64,000 nucleotides of DNA from the NCBI GenBank assembly GCA_035995885.1, contig DASYKC010000014.1, forward strand, positions 1 to 64,000. The letters run 5' to 3'. How positions within the stretch are numbered: position 1 is the stretch's first letter; every line of letters starts with the position of its first letter. Made by a program: the position numbers and the translations under genes. The notes beneath the pieces are model-generated. The model made no database searches, was not told the DNA's origin, and worked only from the letters and a program-made list of their open reading frames with translations. This document shows, in pieces, positions 24,232 through 33,251 of this stretch. The DNA comes from Schlegelella_A sp035995885 (GTDB taxonomy: Bacteria; Pseudomonadota; Gammaproteobacteria; Burkholderiales; Burkholderiaceae_C).

Positions 24232-25302
24232 GTGAAGCGTCTATCGATCCTGTTCAGCCTGTTCGCCGCGGCCGCGGCGGGTGCCCAGACCGCCGTGCCG
24301 CAGATCGCCTTCGACTCGGTTGCCGACGCGATCAGGATGCCGAAGGACCTCTTTCTCGGCGAGGCGTCGGGCGTCGCCGTCAACTCGAAGGGCCACGTCT
24401 TCGTCTTCTCGCGCGGCAGCACCAGCGGGCCGGCCTACGGTGCCTCGGCGGCGCAGCTGCTCGAGTTCGACGCCGACGGCCGCTTCGTTCGCGAGATCGG
24501 CAAGAACCTCTACGCCTGGTCGTTCGCGCACACCGTGCGGGTCGATCGCGACGACAACATCTGGTGCACCGACAAGGGCTCGGACCTGGTCGTCAAGTTC
24601 AGCCCCGAGGGCAAGGTGCTGCTCGTCCTCGGCCGCAAGCAGGAAGCCTCCGACGAGGACACGGCCCCGCTCAAGCACCCGAAGCCGCCGCTGCCGGCGG
24701 AGGACGGTCGTTTTCGCCAGGTCACCGACGTCACCTGGGATCCGGCCGGCAACATCTTCATCAGCGACGGCTACATCAACTCGCGCGTCGCCAAGGTCGA
24801 CAAGGACGGCAACTGGCTGACGTCGTGGGGAACGCGCGGCGACAAGCCGGGCGAGTTCAACACGCCGCACAGCATCGCCGCCGACGCGCAGGGCAACGTC
24901 TACGTCGCCGATCGCTTCAATCGCCGCATCCAGGTGTTCGACGGCAACGGCAAGTTCCTGCGCGCGCTGGTCATCGACGTGCCGTTCGACAAGAGCACGA
25001 AGCCGGTGATCGGCAACGCGCTCGATCCCAACGCGACCTCGGGAACGTTCTCGCCCGGCGCGCCGTGGGCGATCTGCATCACGCCCGGGCCGAACCAGGT
25101 CCTCTACAGCGCCGACGCGTACCCGGGCCGCATCTACAAGCTGAGCCTCGACGGCAAGGTGCTCGGCACGATCGGCGGCCCGGGCCGCCAGCTCAAGCAG
25201 TTCGCCTGGGTGCACGAGATCGCGTGCCCGTCGGAGAACGTTCTCTATGTCGCCGAGCTGCTGACCTGGCGCGTGCAGAAGCTCCTGCTGCGGCCCAACT
25301 GA
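24232..25302 (+). CDS. Secreted NHL-repeat beta-propeller protein
   Basis: A 356-residue protein with a signal peptide (MKRLSILFSLFAAAAAGA). It carries at least five NHL-type blades, e.g. GVAVNSKGHVFVFSRGS, TDVTWDPAGNIFISDGYINS, PHSIAADAQGNVYVADRFNR and HEIACPSENVLYVAELLTW. The order and spacing match six-bladed propellers of the peptidyl-alpha-hydroxyglycine lyase-like group, but the lyase's metal and catalytic residues cannot be judged here. It starts divergently from apbE and may belong to the same exported redox function, though position is the only argument. It may equally be a separate periplasmic binding protein. Confidence 0.8.
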   Translation: MKRLSILFSLFAAAAAGAQTAVPQIAFDSVADAIRMPKDLFLGEASGVAVNSKGHVFVFSRGSTSGPAYGASAAQLLEFDADGRFVREIGKNLYAWSFAHTVRVDRDDNIWCTDKGSDLVVKFSPEGKVLLVLGRKQEASDEDTAPLKHPKPPLPAEDGRFRQVTDVTWDPAGNIFISDGYINSRVAKVDKDGNWLTSWGTRGDKPGEFNTPHSIAADAQGNVYVADRFNRRIQVFDGNGKFLRALVIDVPFDKSTKPVIGNALDPNATSGTFSPGAPWAICITPGPNQVLYSADAYPGRIYKLSLDGKVLGTIGGPGRQLKQFAWVHEIACPSENVLYVAELLTWRVQKLLLRPN

Positions 25303-25318
25303 GCGGCGCCGCGCCGAC

Positions 25319-26167
25319 CTAGCGCGCGAGGGCGATCCGGCGCAGTCGCTCGGCTTCGTCGGCGAGCGAATCGTCGACTTCGCGCAGGACCGCAGCGACG
25401 TCGACCGGGCGGGTCGATGCGTCGAAGCGTCCGCTCAGCGGCGTCGCCGGCTGCAGCACGCCGCGCTCGAACAGGGCCCAGATTTCCTCGCCGAACCGCG
25501 TCGCCAGCAGCTCGGGCGCGAAGCGGCCGAAGAAGTCGCGCAGGTTGGCGACGTCGCGCAGCAGCATGCGCCTGGCGTGGTTGTTGCCGGCGGCGTCGAC
25601 CGCCTGCGGCAGGTCGATGATCACCGGCCCGTCGGCACCGAGCAGGATATTGAATTCCGACAGGTCGCCGTGGACGACGCCGGCGCACAGCATGCGGACG
25701 ACCTCGCGCATCAACGCGGCGTGATGCGTGCGCGCCTGCTCGGCGCTGAGCTCGACGTCGTTGAGCCGCGGCGCAGCGGCGCCTTCGGCGTCGGTGACGA
25801 GCTCCATCAGCAGCACGCCGTCGTGGAAGTTGTACGGCCTGGGGACGCGGACGCCGGCGGCCGCGAGGCGATGGAGGGCATCGACCTCGGCGCTCTGCCA
25901 CGCCGCCTCCTGCGCCTCGCGGCCGAAGCGCGTTCCCTTGGCCATGGCGCGCGCCTGGCGCGTGTTCTTGACCTTGCGGTTCTCGGTGTAGTCGACCGCC
26001 TGGCGAAAGCTGCGCTGCGTCGCTTCCTTGTAGACCTTGGCGCAGCGCGTCTCGTCGCCCGAGCGGACGACATAGACCATCGCTTCCTTGCCGCTCATCA
26101 GCTGGCGCACGACGCCGTCGATCAGGCCTTCTTCGATCAGCGGGACGAGCCGCGCGGGTGCCTTCAT
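25319..26167 (-). CDS. RIO1-like serine/threonine protein kinase
   Basis: A 282-residue cytoplasmic kinase. RIO signatures are present: SGKEAMVYVVRSGDETRCAK (glycine-poor ATP loop with the catalytic Lys), HGDLSEFNILL (catalytic Asp and Asn) and PVIIDLPQAVDA (metal-binding Asp). RIO kinases are best known from ribosome maturation in archaea and eukaryotes; a group of proteobacterial homologues (the PA4780 type) is uncharacterised in detail. The ATG at 26167 starts at MKAPARLVPLIEEGLIDGV, the usual N-terminus of that group. It lies convergent with the NHL gene (16-base gap) and downstream of the repeat lipoprotein on the same strand. Confidence 0.9.
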   Translation of the reverse strand: MKAPARLVPLIEEGLIDGVVRQLMSGKEAMVYVVRSGDETRCAKVYKEATQRSFRQAVDYTENRKVKNTRQARAMAKGTRFGREAQEAAWQSAEVDALHRLAAAGVRVPRPYNFHDGVLLMELVTDAEGAAAPRLNDVELSAEQARTHHAALMREVVRMLCAGVVHGDLSEFNILLGADGPVIIDLPQAVDAAGNNHARRMLLRDVANLRDFFGRFAPELLATRFGEEIWALFERGVLQPATPLSGRFDASTRPVDVAAVLREVDDSLADEAERLRRIALAR

Positions 26168-26201
26168 CGATCCTATTTTGCCCGGCGCGGCCGGCGCGGC
26201 G

Positions 26202-28679
26202 TCACGGACAGGGCACGACCGCCGGGCAGACGCCGTTGAAGGTGCGCGGCATCGTCTCCTTGCACGAGCCGACGGCGGTGAAGGTGTTGCTCGCCAGGAA
26301 GTCGGGCTGCAGGTCGGCGCGCCAGCCGCGATCGATGCCGAAGCGCGCGCTCGACCGGATCTCGGTGTTGGTGATAAACGGGGTCGCGGGCGGGCCGAAG
26401 ATGCGGATCGCCGCGTCGTTGATGGCGACGCCAGGGTAGGGACAGGAATTGCTGCCCGAGACCGACGCGCCACCGGCAAACTCGACGCGCGTGTTCTGCA
26501 TCGTGCTGCGCGGATCGATGGCGCCGCCGAAGCTGACGCCGAGCCAGTCGCCGGCCGCCGACGCGAGGCCGCGATCCGACGTGAAGACGATCTTCCCCGC
26601 TTCGGTCGGGCCGCCGATCGCAATCAGCGCGCCTTGCGCGACCGCGGTGCCGATGCCCGGATCGACCTTCAAGGTGCCGCCGGGCGGGAACTGCATCGTC
26701 ACGCCGGCCTCGATCGTCAGCACCGCGACCTGGCCGGCGAGCTGCGAGTTGATGTCCAGGCGACCGCCGTCCGGCCCGCTGCCGACGTGATACGGCACGC
26801 CGCGGTCGTGCATCGTCTGCGCGTCGAGAACCGGCCCGCCCGAGCCGGCGATCGCGATCGCGTCGTGGCCGTTGCCGGTATACGTGCCACTCGGTACCGA
26901 GCCGATGACGCGCGCATAGACGTGCACCGGATAGCCCGCCGAGCCGTGCACGCGCAGGTTCTTCGAGCTGGCGTCGAAGCCGACCGGGCCGTTGATGTAG
27001 ACGCCCTGGCTGAGCGAGCCGGCGATCTCGACGTCGTCGACGTGGAAGGTTCCCGTGGGGCCCGGGCTTTGCATGTGCAGCGCGCCGGCGAACGCCGGGT
27101 TGACGTTGAGCGGGTCGCCGCCGCCGGTCAGCAGCGCGTGGTTCAGCGACAGGGTGCCGCCGAGGTTGCGGATCGACGACCAAGCCTGGCCGGCGACCTT
27201 CGCCTCGAAGGTGACGGGCCGCCCGGACGTACCGAAGGCGACCAGGCTGCCGCTCGGCGTGACGGTGACCGTGCCGCCCTTGACGATGCGCACCACGGCG
27301 CATTCCTGGATCGTCACCGCTGCCGCGACGTTGATGTCGAACGGGATGATGTGCGGGCTGCCGGCCTCGGTCCAGGTCTCGGCGACGCTGACGCTGCCGT
27401 GGGTCGTTCCGACGCCGGTCTGCGCCGCGCAGGGCAGGACCGATCCCACCGGGCCGCAGGTCAGGTTGAGGTCGGTCACGTCGCCGTTGCCGACGGTGCC
27501 GCTGACGAACGACGTCCCGGCGATCGCGCCCGGGCCCGTGAAGAAGCAGGTCTGGTTGGTCGGCTGGACGCGCACGCTGATCGAGTACGGCGTTCCGTTC
27601 ACGGCGCTGGTGTCGCTGGCCGCGTACACGAAGTTGCTGGTGGTGATCGCCGCCGTGCCGAGCTGGACGCCGAGGTTGGGCGAGAAGTAGGTGAGGTCGA
27701 GGCCGGTGCCGGTCATGCCGGTGATGGTTCCGCCGACCGCATACGCCTGCGGATACGGGCAGGTCACGACGACGTTCGTGACGTCGCTGTTGCCGATCGT
27801 GCCGCTGCCGTTGCTGACCGTGCAGGTCTGGTCCGGCGTCTGCGGCTGGGCCGCGATCGTCACGCTGAAGGCGCTGCCGAACGCCAGCGGCGAGGCGAAG
27901 GTGTACGTCCCGTCGATGAATCGGGTCAGGTCGTCGCCGCCGTTGTTCTGCAGCTTGATCCCGTGCGCCGAGTGCTGCCGGAGGCCCTCGAGCGTCAGCG
28001 ACACGGTGTGCGTCCCGCAGACCACGTCGACGCCGCCGACGTCGGCATTGGCGACGGTGCCGCTGGCGTTGACGACGACGCAGGTCTGCGCCGGGTTGGT
28101 GGGCTGCCTCGAGATGGTGACGCCATAGACGGTGCCGGTGACGGCGCTGGTCCGGCCGGCGTCGAAGACGAACGCGCCGTTGGCGTTCACCGGGTCGATC
28201 GAGGGCAGGCTGACGTTGTCGGCGCTGTACTGGAGGTCGAGGCCCGTGCCGGTCAGTCCCGAGACCGTCCCGCCGACAGCGTAGGCGGCTGCATAGGGGC
28301 AATCGATCGCGACGTTGGTGACGTCGCTGTCGGCGATCGTGCCGCTGCCGCGCGTCACGGTGCAGGTCTGGTCGGGCCCGGTCGGCTGCGCGGAGACCGT
28401 GACGGTGTAGGCGGCACCGGGCGCCAGAGCAGTGGCGAAGCGGACCGAGCCGTCGCCGAAGACCTTGAGGTCGTCGCCGCCGTTGTTGCGCAGCGTCGCG
28501 CCGTTGTACGAATGACGCAGGCCGGTGACCGTCACCGAAACGGTGTGCGTGCCGGCGGTCGCCGCGTCATCGCTGCCGCTGCACGCAGCGAGGAGAAGAA
28601 CCAGGGCGGACATCGCGAGTCGACGCAGGCCCCGCTCCGCGCCAAGGCTCGGGTCCCACGGTGCGCAGGGGGTGGTCAT
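26202..28679 (-). CDS. Large surface lipoprotein with alternating repeats and a beta-helix-like end
   Basis: An 825-residue lipoprotein (LLLAAC, Cys33). Residues about 45-430 hold repeats of roughly 95 residues in two alternating forms. One contains LRNNGGDDLKVFGDG, the other NANGAFVFDAG. Both end in a QPxxPxQTCxVxNGSGT-like segment with a conserved Cys and a following Cys-Pro or Cys-Gly, so each repeat probably has a disulfide. From about 440 the protein becomes Gly/Val/Thr-rich with short beta strands (VRIVKGGTVTVTPSGSLVAF), like a right-handed beta-helix. Repeats of this type are common in secreted proteobacterial proteins of unknown role. Adhesion or surface binding is a guess. Confidence 0.75.
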   Translation of the reverse strand: MTTPCAPWDPSLGAERGLRRLAMSALVLLLAACSGSDDAATAGTHTVSVTVTGLRHSYNGATLRNNGGDDLKVFGDGSVRFATALAPGAAYTVTVSAQPTGPDQTCTVTRGSGTIADSDVTNVAIDCPYAAAYAVGGTVSGLTGTGLDLQYSADNVSLPSIDPVNANGAFVFDAGRTSAVTGTVYGVTISRQPTNPAQTCVVVNASGTVANADVGGVDVVCGTHTVSLTLEGLRQHSAHGIKLQNNGGDDLTRFIDGTYTFASPLAFGSAFSVTIAAQPQTPDQTCTVSNGSGTIGNSDVTNVVVTCPYPQAYAVGGTITGMTGTGLDLTYFSPNLGVQLGTAAITTSNFVYAASDTSAVNGTPYSISVRVQPTNQTCFFTGPGAIAGTSFVSGTVGNGDVTDLNLTCGPVGSVLPCAAQTGVGTTHGSVSVAETWTEAGSPHIIPFDINVAAAVTIQECAVVRIVKGGTVTVTPSGSLVAFGTSGRPVTFEAKVAGQAWSSIRNLGGTLSLNHALLTGGGDPLNVNPAFAGALHMQSPGPTGTFHVDDVEIAGSLSQGVYINGPVGFDASSKNLRVHGSAGYPVHVYARVIGSVPSGTYTGNGHDAIAIAGSGGPVLDAQTMHDRGVPYHVGSGPDGGRLDINSQLAGQVAVLTIEAGVTMQFPPGGTLKVDPGIGTAVAQGALIAIGGPTEAGKIVFTSDRGLASAAGDWLGVSFGGAIDPRSTMQNTRVEFAGGASVSGSNSCPYPGVAINDAAIRIFGPPATPFITNTEIRSSARFGIDRGWRADLQPDFLASNTFTAVGSCKETMPRTFNGVCPAVVPCP

Positions 28680-28778
28680 GTCGATTTCCTGGAAGTGCGG
28701 GCCCGGTTGTAAGGGCGACCGCGTCACACGAGCGTCACGCGGCGACGCCGGCGTGCAGCAACCAGGGAACCCCGAGCC

Positions 28779-29195
28779 TCAGAGGCCGTCGACGTGCTCG
28801 ACGATCTTGCGCAGCTTCTCGAGCTCGGCCATGCGTTCGGCGGCGACCGTCTTGAGCGCGTCGAGCTCGGTGTTCTGCTGCTGCAGGCGCTTCTCGCTCT
28901 TGGTGCGGATCGCGTCGGCGCGCCGGACCTCCGACTTCAGCTCCTCGACGCCCTCCTCGAGCTCGCCGTATTCGGCGATCTTCGCCTCGAGGCGGGTGAT
29001 CTCTTCCGACTTGGCGGCGATGTTGCGCGCCAGCTGCCCCTCGCGCCGGCGGTTCGAGCGCATCTTCAGACGCAGCAGCACGTACATGATCGAGACCGCG
29101 ACCAGCGTGATCGACATGATCAGCAGCAGGCCCCACAGGATCTGGATGATCGCCTTCGTCTCGACGGCGTAGATGGCGATCTCGTTCGGGTTCAC
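28779..29195 (-). CDS. Single-span membrane protein with a cytoplasmic coiled coil
   Basis: A 138-residue protein. One membrane helix (about 14-40, IIQILWGLLLIMSITLVAVS) is followed by a long charged helix with heptad-like spacing (ITRLEAKIAEYGELEEGVEE, RRADAIRTKSEKRLQQQ). The GTG at 29195 is preferred to the one at 29219 because AGGGA lies 5 bases before it. I do not recognise a family. Proteins of this shape act as scaffolds for division or envelope proteins, but nothing here decides the role. It stands alone, with 98 bases to the repeat lipoprotein gene downstream. Confidence 0.65.
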   Translation of the reverse strand: MNPNEIAIYAVETKAIIQILWGLLLIMSITLVAVSIMYVLLRLKMRSNRRREGQLARNIAAKSEEITRLEAKIAEYGELEEGVEELKSEVRRADAIRTKSEKRLQQQNTELDALKTVAAERMAELEKLRKIVEHVDGL

Positions 29196-29348
29196 GGCGG
29201 TCCCTGTTCTTCTCGTCACGGCGAGGCAAGCACGATGCGCGCCGGCGCCTCGGCGTCGTCTCCGATCGCGGCGTCGACACGGACGATGGGCCGGCCCGGT
29301 GGCCGCGATGCTAGTCGGCGCGGCGCGCGCCGGACATGGCGCGAACCA

Positions 29349-30515
29349 CTACGGCGACGGTGCCGGCGGCGCGCGCGCCGGCTTCGGCGTCGCCGCGATC
29401 CGCTCGGCGACGGCGCTCGCCTGCTGGGCGATCGTTCGCAGCAGGCCGCCGGCCTGGCGCAGGTCGAAGCCGATGAAATAGACGCCGGCGAGATCGCCCG
29501 TGCCGACGAGCGCGGTCGGCAGGCCGCTGTCGTCGACCGGCACCGCGGCATCGGTGAAGAGCGCAGCGACGCCGGCGCGGTAGCCGGTGGCGAGGACGAT
29601 CGCGTCGAAGCTGTCGCTGCGGCCGTCGACGAACTCGGCGCCGCCGGCGACGAGGCGGCGCAGCCCCGGATAGACGGCGATCTCGCCCGACTTGATCCGC
29701 GCCAGGGTGCCGACGTCGATCACCGGCGTGCGGCCGTGCTCGCGCAGCTGGCGCAGCGGCGAGACCGGCGAGCGCTGCAGGCCGTAGCGGCCGATGTCGC
29801 CGACGGTGACATCGCAGAGGAATCGGGCGAGCGCATCGCCGATCGCGTTCGGCAGGTGCGAGAGGAGGATCGAGGTCTGCTGCGTCGGCCGGCCGAGAAA
29901 GTCGCGGTAGACGATGTTGACCGGCGAGCGCACCGAGAGCGCAGCGGCGACGCCGTGCTCGGCGAGGTCGAGCGCGATCTCGGCGCCGGTGTTGCCCATG
30001 CCGACGACGAGAACGCGCCGGCCGGCGAACGGCGCGGCGTTGCGGTAGTCGCGGCTGTGAACGATCGCGCCGGCTGCGCCGAACGCTTCCTCGCCCTCGA
30101 TCTTCGGCGCGAACGGGTGGTTGTTGGCGCCGGTCGAGACGACGACGGCGTTCGAACGAAAGGCGTTCCCCGATCGCGTCGTCGTGCGCCAGCCGCCGCG
30201 CTCGTCGCGGGCGATGGCCGTCGCTTCCTCGCCGAAGCGCGGTGCGATGCCGGCGCGCGCCGCGTACGCGGCGAGGTAGTCGACGACGCCCTGGCGCGGC
30301 ACGTAGCGCGGCTGCTCGTCCGGAAACTTCATGCCGGGAAGCGTCGACAAGGTCTTCACCGTGTGCAGGTGCAGCCGCTCGTAGTGGTCGCGCCACGACG
30401 CGCCGACCTGCGCCGCCTTCTCGATCACGAGCGGCCGGCGCCCCTTCGCCTGCAGCGTCGCCGCCGCCGCCAGCCCGGCGGGCCCGGCGCCGATCACCAG
30501 AACGTCCGTGTCCAT
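29349..30515 (-). CDS. FAD/NAD(P)-dependent monooxygenase-like oxidoreductase
   Basis: A 388-residue flavoprotein of the flavin-containing monooxygenase type. FAD-binding GAGPAGLAAAATL lies at residues 9-21, the second dinucleotide site VVGMGNTGAEIALDLAEHG near 167-185, and the ATGYR motif near 317. The central PRQGVVDYLAAYAARAG is typical of the group. Such enzymes oxygenate soft nucleophiles or ketones with NADPH and O2. GGAGGAGC lies about 8 bases before the ATG. The methyltransferase gene upstream on the same strand ends 57 bases away, and the two may act on the same small molecule. Confidence 0.85.
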   Translation of the reverse strand: MDTDVLVIGAGPAGLAAAATLQAKGRRPLVIEKAAQVGASWRDHYERLHLHTVKTLSTLPGMKFPDEQPRYVPRQGVVDYLAAYAARAGIAPRFGEEATAIARDERGGWRTTTRSGNAFRSNAVVVSTGANNHPFAPKIEGEEAFGAAGAIVHSRDYRNAAPFAGRRVLVVGMGNTGAEIALDLAEHGVAAALSVRSPVNIVYRDFLGRPTQQTSILLSHLPNAIGDALARFLCDVTVGDIGRYGLQRSPVSPLRQLREHGRTPVIDVGTLARIKSGEIAVYPGLRRLVAGGAEFVDGRSDSFDAIVLATGYRAGVAALFTDAAVPVDDSGLPTALVGTGDLAGVYFIGFDLRQAGGLLRTIAQQASAVAERIAATPKPARAPPAPSP

Positions 30516-30572
30516 GCGCGCGTGCTCCTCCGCGCGCAAGGATAGTCGCCGCGAACGCGGCGACGCGAAGGC

Positions 30573-31628
30573 TCAGGGCGTGGCTTCGAAGATCAGGTTG
30601 AACGGCGTCTCGGCGGCGCGACGAAAGCCCGTGAAGCCGCCTTCGCCGACGACGCCGCGCAAGCGCTTCTCGCCGGCCTGCGCGCCGAGGCAGCGGCCGA
30701 CCTCCTGCGAGCGCGACGCCGGCGTGCAGATGAAGGTCGAGGCGGCATAGAAGATGCGGCCGACCGGAGTGAGGTTGTCCTCGAGGCGGTCGTTGGCGAA
30801 CGGCTCGACGATCATCCAGGCGCCGTCCTTGCGCAGGCTCTGGCGCACGTGCGCGGCAGCGCCGGCCGGATCGCCCATGTCGTGCAGGCAATCGAACATC
30901 GTCACCAGGTCGTAGGCGTCGCCGGGATAGCTCTTCGCGCTCGCGACCTCGAAGCTGACGCGCTCGGCGACGCCGGCCTTCTTCGCCGCGGCGCGCGCGT
31001 GCACGATCGACGGCTCGTGGTAGTCGAAGCCGACGAAGGTCGACGCCGGAAACGCCTCGGCCATGATCAGCGTCGAGGCGCCGTGGCCGCAGCCGACGTC
31101 GGCGACCTTCGCGCCCGCCTCGAGGCGCTTTTCCATGCCGTTCAGCGCCGGGATCCAGCTCGAGACGAGGTGCGCGGCGTAGCCCGGCCGGAAGAAGCGC
31201 TCGGTGCCGTGGAAGAGGGCGACGTCGTGCTCGTGCCAGCCGAGGCCGAGGCCGGTGCGAAACGCCTGCATCATCTTCGGGATCGCCTTGAACTGCGCGA
31301 CCGCGACCTGGAACGCGCCCGGGATGAACGCCGGGCTGCCCTCGACCGCGAGGGCGAACGCCTGCTCTTCGCTCAGGCTGAAGGTGTCGCTCGCCGCGTC
31401 GTACTGGACGTAGCCGCTCGCCGCCTGGCACGACAGCCACTCGCGCAGGTAGCGCGGATCGGTCTCGGTGCGCCGGGCGAGCGCGTCGGCGCTCTGCGGC
31501 TCGCCGGCCAGCGCCTTGTAGAGGCCGAGCTGGTCGCCGACGACGATCGTCGCCGCATGCATCACGGCGCCGAGGTCGCCCACGAACTTGCCCATGAACT
31601 CGTTCAGCTTCGCTTCGTCGATGGCCAT
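30573..31628 (-). CDS. SAM-dependent methyltransferase with N-terminal winged helix
   Basis: A 351-residue class I methyltransferase. The N-terminal 90 residues form a winged-helix/dimerisation domain (ADALARRTETDPRYLREWLS). The SAM-binding glycine motif is VADVGCGHGASTLIMAEAFP (about 177-196), with an acidic residue at the next strand end (FVGFDYHEPS) and a later VTMFDCLHDMGDP. This is the layout of the Rv2258c-like group. GGGAGA lies 6 bases ahead of the ATG at 31628. The substrate is unknown; the partner FMO-like gene suggests a role in modifying a secondary metabolite or xenobiotic. Confidence 0.85.
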   Translation of the reverse strand: MAIDEAKLNEFMGKFVGDLGAVMHAATIVVGDQLGLYKALAGEPQSADALARRTETDPRYLREWLSCQAASGYVQYDAASDTFSLSEEQAFALAVEGSPAFIPGAFQVAVAQFKAIPKMMQAFRTGLGLGWHEHDVALFHGTERFFRPGYAAHLVSSWIPALNGMEKRLEAGAKVADVGCGHGASTLIMAEAFPASTFVGFDYHEPSIVHARAAAKKAGVAERVSFEVASAKSYPGDAYDLVTMFDCLHDMGDPAGAAAHVRQSLRKDGAWMIVEPFANDRLEDNLTPVGRIFYAASTFICTPASRSQEVGRCLGAQAGEKRLRGVVGEGGFTGFRRAAETPFNLIFEATP

Positions 31629-31737
31629 CGCGTTCTCCCGGCGTGTCGCGACGCCGAGCATCGGCCGGTCGTGGCGCGACGTCCATCCGCAATCCGACGT
31701 ACGTCCGGTGGCGCGGCCCGGGCACGGACTTCATTTC

Positions 31738-31743
31738 TATAAT
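31738..31743 (+). promoter_or_regulatory. Perfect -10 box (TATAAT) ahead of the Lcl-domain gene
   Basis: TATAAT occurs 53 bases before the ATG of the Lcl-domain gene, in a locally AT-rich stretch (tcatttctataatcgccc). No good -35 is seen 17 bases upstream. A consensus -10 is rare by chance in DNA this GC-rich, so it is a credible sigma-70 promoter for the downstream gene and possibly for the SPFH gene after it. Confidence 0.5.
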
Positions 31744-31795
31744 CGCCCAGCTTTGCGGCCGGCGACCGGTCATCGGCGCCGACAAGGGAGATTTC

Positions 31796-32296
31796 ATGAC
31801 ACTGTCACGTGCGGCCGCCTCCGGCCCTCGCATCGCGGCGCTCGCGCTGCTCGCGTTCGCGGCCTGCGCCGCCTCCGCCCAGGGGCGTTTCGCGATCTCC
31901 GCCGACGGCCAGGAAGTCACCGACTCGACGACCCGCCTGACCTGGCGCCGCTGCGCCGACGGCCTGCGCTGGGACGGCAAGGCGTGCAGCGGCAAGCTGC
32001 TCAAGTACAGCTACGCGGCGGCCAAGCAGCAGGCGGCGAGCGACGCCAAGGCCGACGGCAAGGCCTGGCGCATTCCGAGCAAGGACGAGCTGATCGCGCT
32101 CGTCGACATGGCGAAGAAGAAGCCGCGCATCGACCCGCAGGCGTTCCCGCAGACGCCTTCGGCGCCGTTCTGGGCCACCCGCGAGGGCAGCGACGACAAC
32201 CTCAACGCCTGGCTGGTGAGCTTCGCCAACGGCAAGGTGCGCGGCAACGTCGGCCAGGCGAAGTTCCCGCTCCGACTCGTCCGGGCGGCGTCCTGA
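31796..32296 (+). CDS. Secreted Lcl (DUF1566)-domain protein
   Basis: A 166-residue exported protein: signal peptide (LALLAFAACAASAQG), then one Lcl/DUF1566 domain. Its key segments are TDSTTRLTWRRCADGLRWDG, AWRIPSKDELIALVD, PFWATREGSDDNLNAWLVSF and the closing LRLVRAAS. This fold (C-type-lectin related) is common in surface proteins and in Legionella Lcl adhesins; the conserved 'W-R-(I/L)-P-x-x-x-E-L' and 'F-W-(S/T)-x' signatures are visible. GGGAG lies 6 bases before the ATG. It is followed after 19 bases by the SPFH gene, so they may share a transcript. Confidence 0.85.
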   Translation: MTLSRAAASGPRIAALALLAFAACAASAQGRFAISADGQEVTDSTTRLTWRRCADGLRWDGKACSGKLLKYSYAAAKQQAASDAKADGKAWRIPSKDELIALVDMAKKKPRIDPQAFPQTPSAPFWATREGSDDNLNAWLVSFANGKVRGNVGQAKFPLRLVRAAS

Positions 32297-32315
32297 GCGC
32301 GCTCCGGGCCGGCTC

Positions 32316-33251
32316 GTGAACGAGCCGCTGCGCAACCTCATCGCCGGCGGCGGCGACGCGCGCTTCGGCGTCAACCCGCTGCGCTGGGCGCTCGGCGCGA
32401 TCGCGCTGGTCGTCGTGCTGTTCCTGATCTGGCCCTTCTATTCGGTGCCGACCGGCAGCCGCGGCGTCGTCACCCAGTTCGGCAAGATCGTCGGCATCGA
32501 GGGCGAGGGCCTGGCCATCCTGCCGCCGTGGCAGAAGCTTTCCAACTTCAGCATCCGCGCCGAGACGGCCAACATCGAGAACGCCGAAGGCAGCACCAGC
32601 GACACCCAGCCGGTGAAGGTGAGCCTGACGGTGCGCTACAGCATCGCCACCGATCGCGTCGCCGAGGTGTTCGAGAAGTACTCGCACGACGGCAACCTCT
32701 CGTCGTACGTGCAGACCGCGACGCAGGAGATCTTCAAGGCGGTGACGGCGCGCTACACCGCGCCCGACCTGATCGCCCAGCGCTCGAAGGTCTCGAACGA
32801 CATCTACGCGGCGCTGCGCGAGAAGCTGTCGCTGTACGGCGCGCAGGTGATCAACATCGACATGCGCAACTTCGCCTTCTCCGATTCGTACATGCACGCG
32901 ATCAACGAGAAGGTGACGCAGGAGCAGCTGCGCCTCGGCGCCGAGAACAAGCTGAAGACGGTCGAGGCCGAGCAGAAGCAGAAGGTGGCGATCGCCGAGG
33001 CCGAGGCGAGCGCGCTGCGCGCCAAGGCCGACGGCGAGGCCTACGCGAACCTGAAGGTCGCGACCGCGCAGGCCGACGCGCTCAAGATCCAGAACGCCGC
33101 CCTGGCGCAGAACAAGGATGTCCTCGAGCTGCGCCGGATCGAGGTCGCCATGACCCAGGCCAAGGCCTGGAACGGCATCCTGCCGGTCAACGTCTACGGC
33201 AGCGCGCCGATCCCGTTCATCAACCTCACGCCGCCGCCGGCCGCGAAGTAG
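32316..33251 (+). CDS. SPFH/Band 7 (prohibitin-like) membrane protein
   Basis: A 311-residue protein. A short cytoplasmic head is followed by one membrane helix (about 24-44, ALGAIALVVVLFLIWPFYSV) and an SPFH domain (VTQFGKIVGIEGEGLAILPP, VKVSLTVRYSIATDRVAEVF). A long helical part follows (QLRLGAENKLKTVEAEQKQK), and the C-terminus is hydrophobic and Pro-rich. Such proteins form ring-shaped microdomain scaffolds and often control membrane proteases such as FtsH; this is inferred from family knowledge. The start is GTG. Its last 26 bases overlap the convergent cyclase gene. Confidence 0.88.
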   Translation: MNEPLRNLIAGGGDARFGVNPLRWALGAIALVVVLFLIWPFYSVPTGSRGVVTQFGKIVGIEGEGLAILPPWQKLSNFSIRAETANIENAEGSTSDTQPVKVSLTVRYSIATDRVAEVFEKYSHDGNLSSYVQTATQEIFKAVTARYTAPDLIAQRSKVSNDIYAALREKLSLYGAQVINIDMRNFAFSDSYMHAINEKVTQEQLRLGAENKLKTVEAEQKQKVAIAEAEASALRAKADGEAYANLKVATAQADALKIQNAALAQNKDVLELRRIEVAMTQAKAWNGILPVNVYGSAPIPFINLTPPPAAK

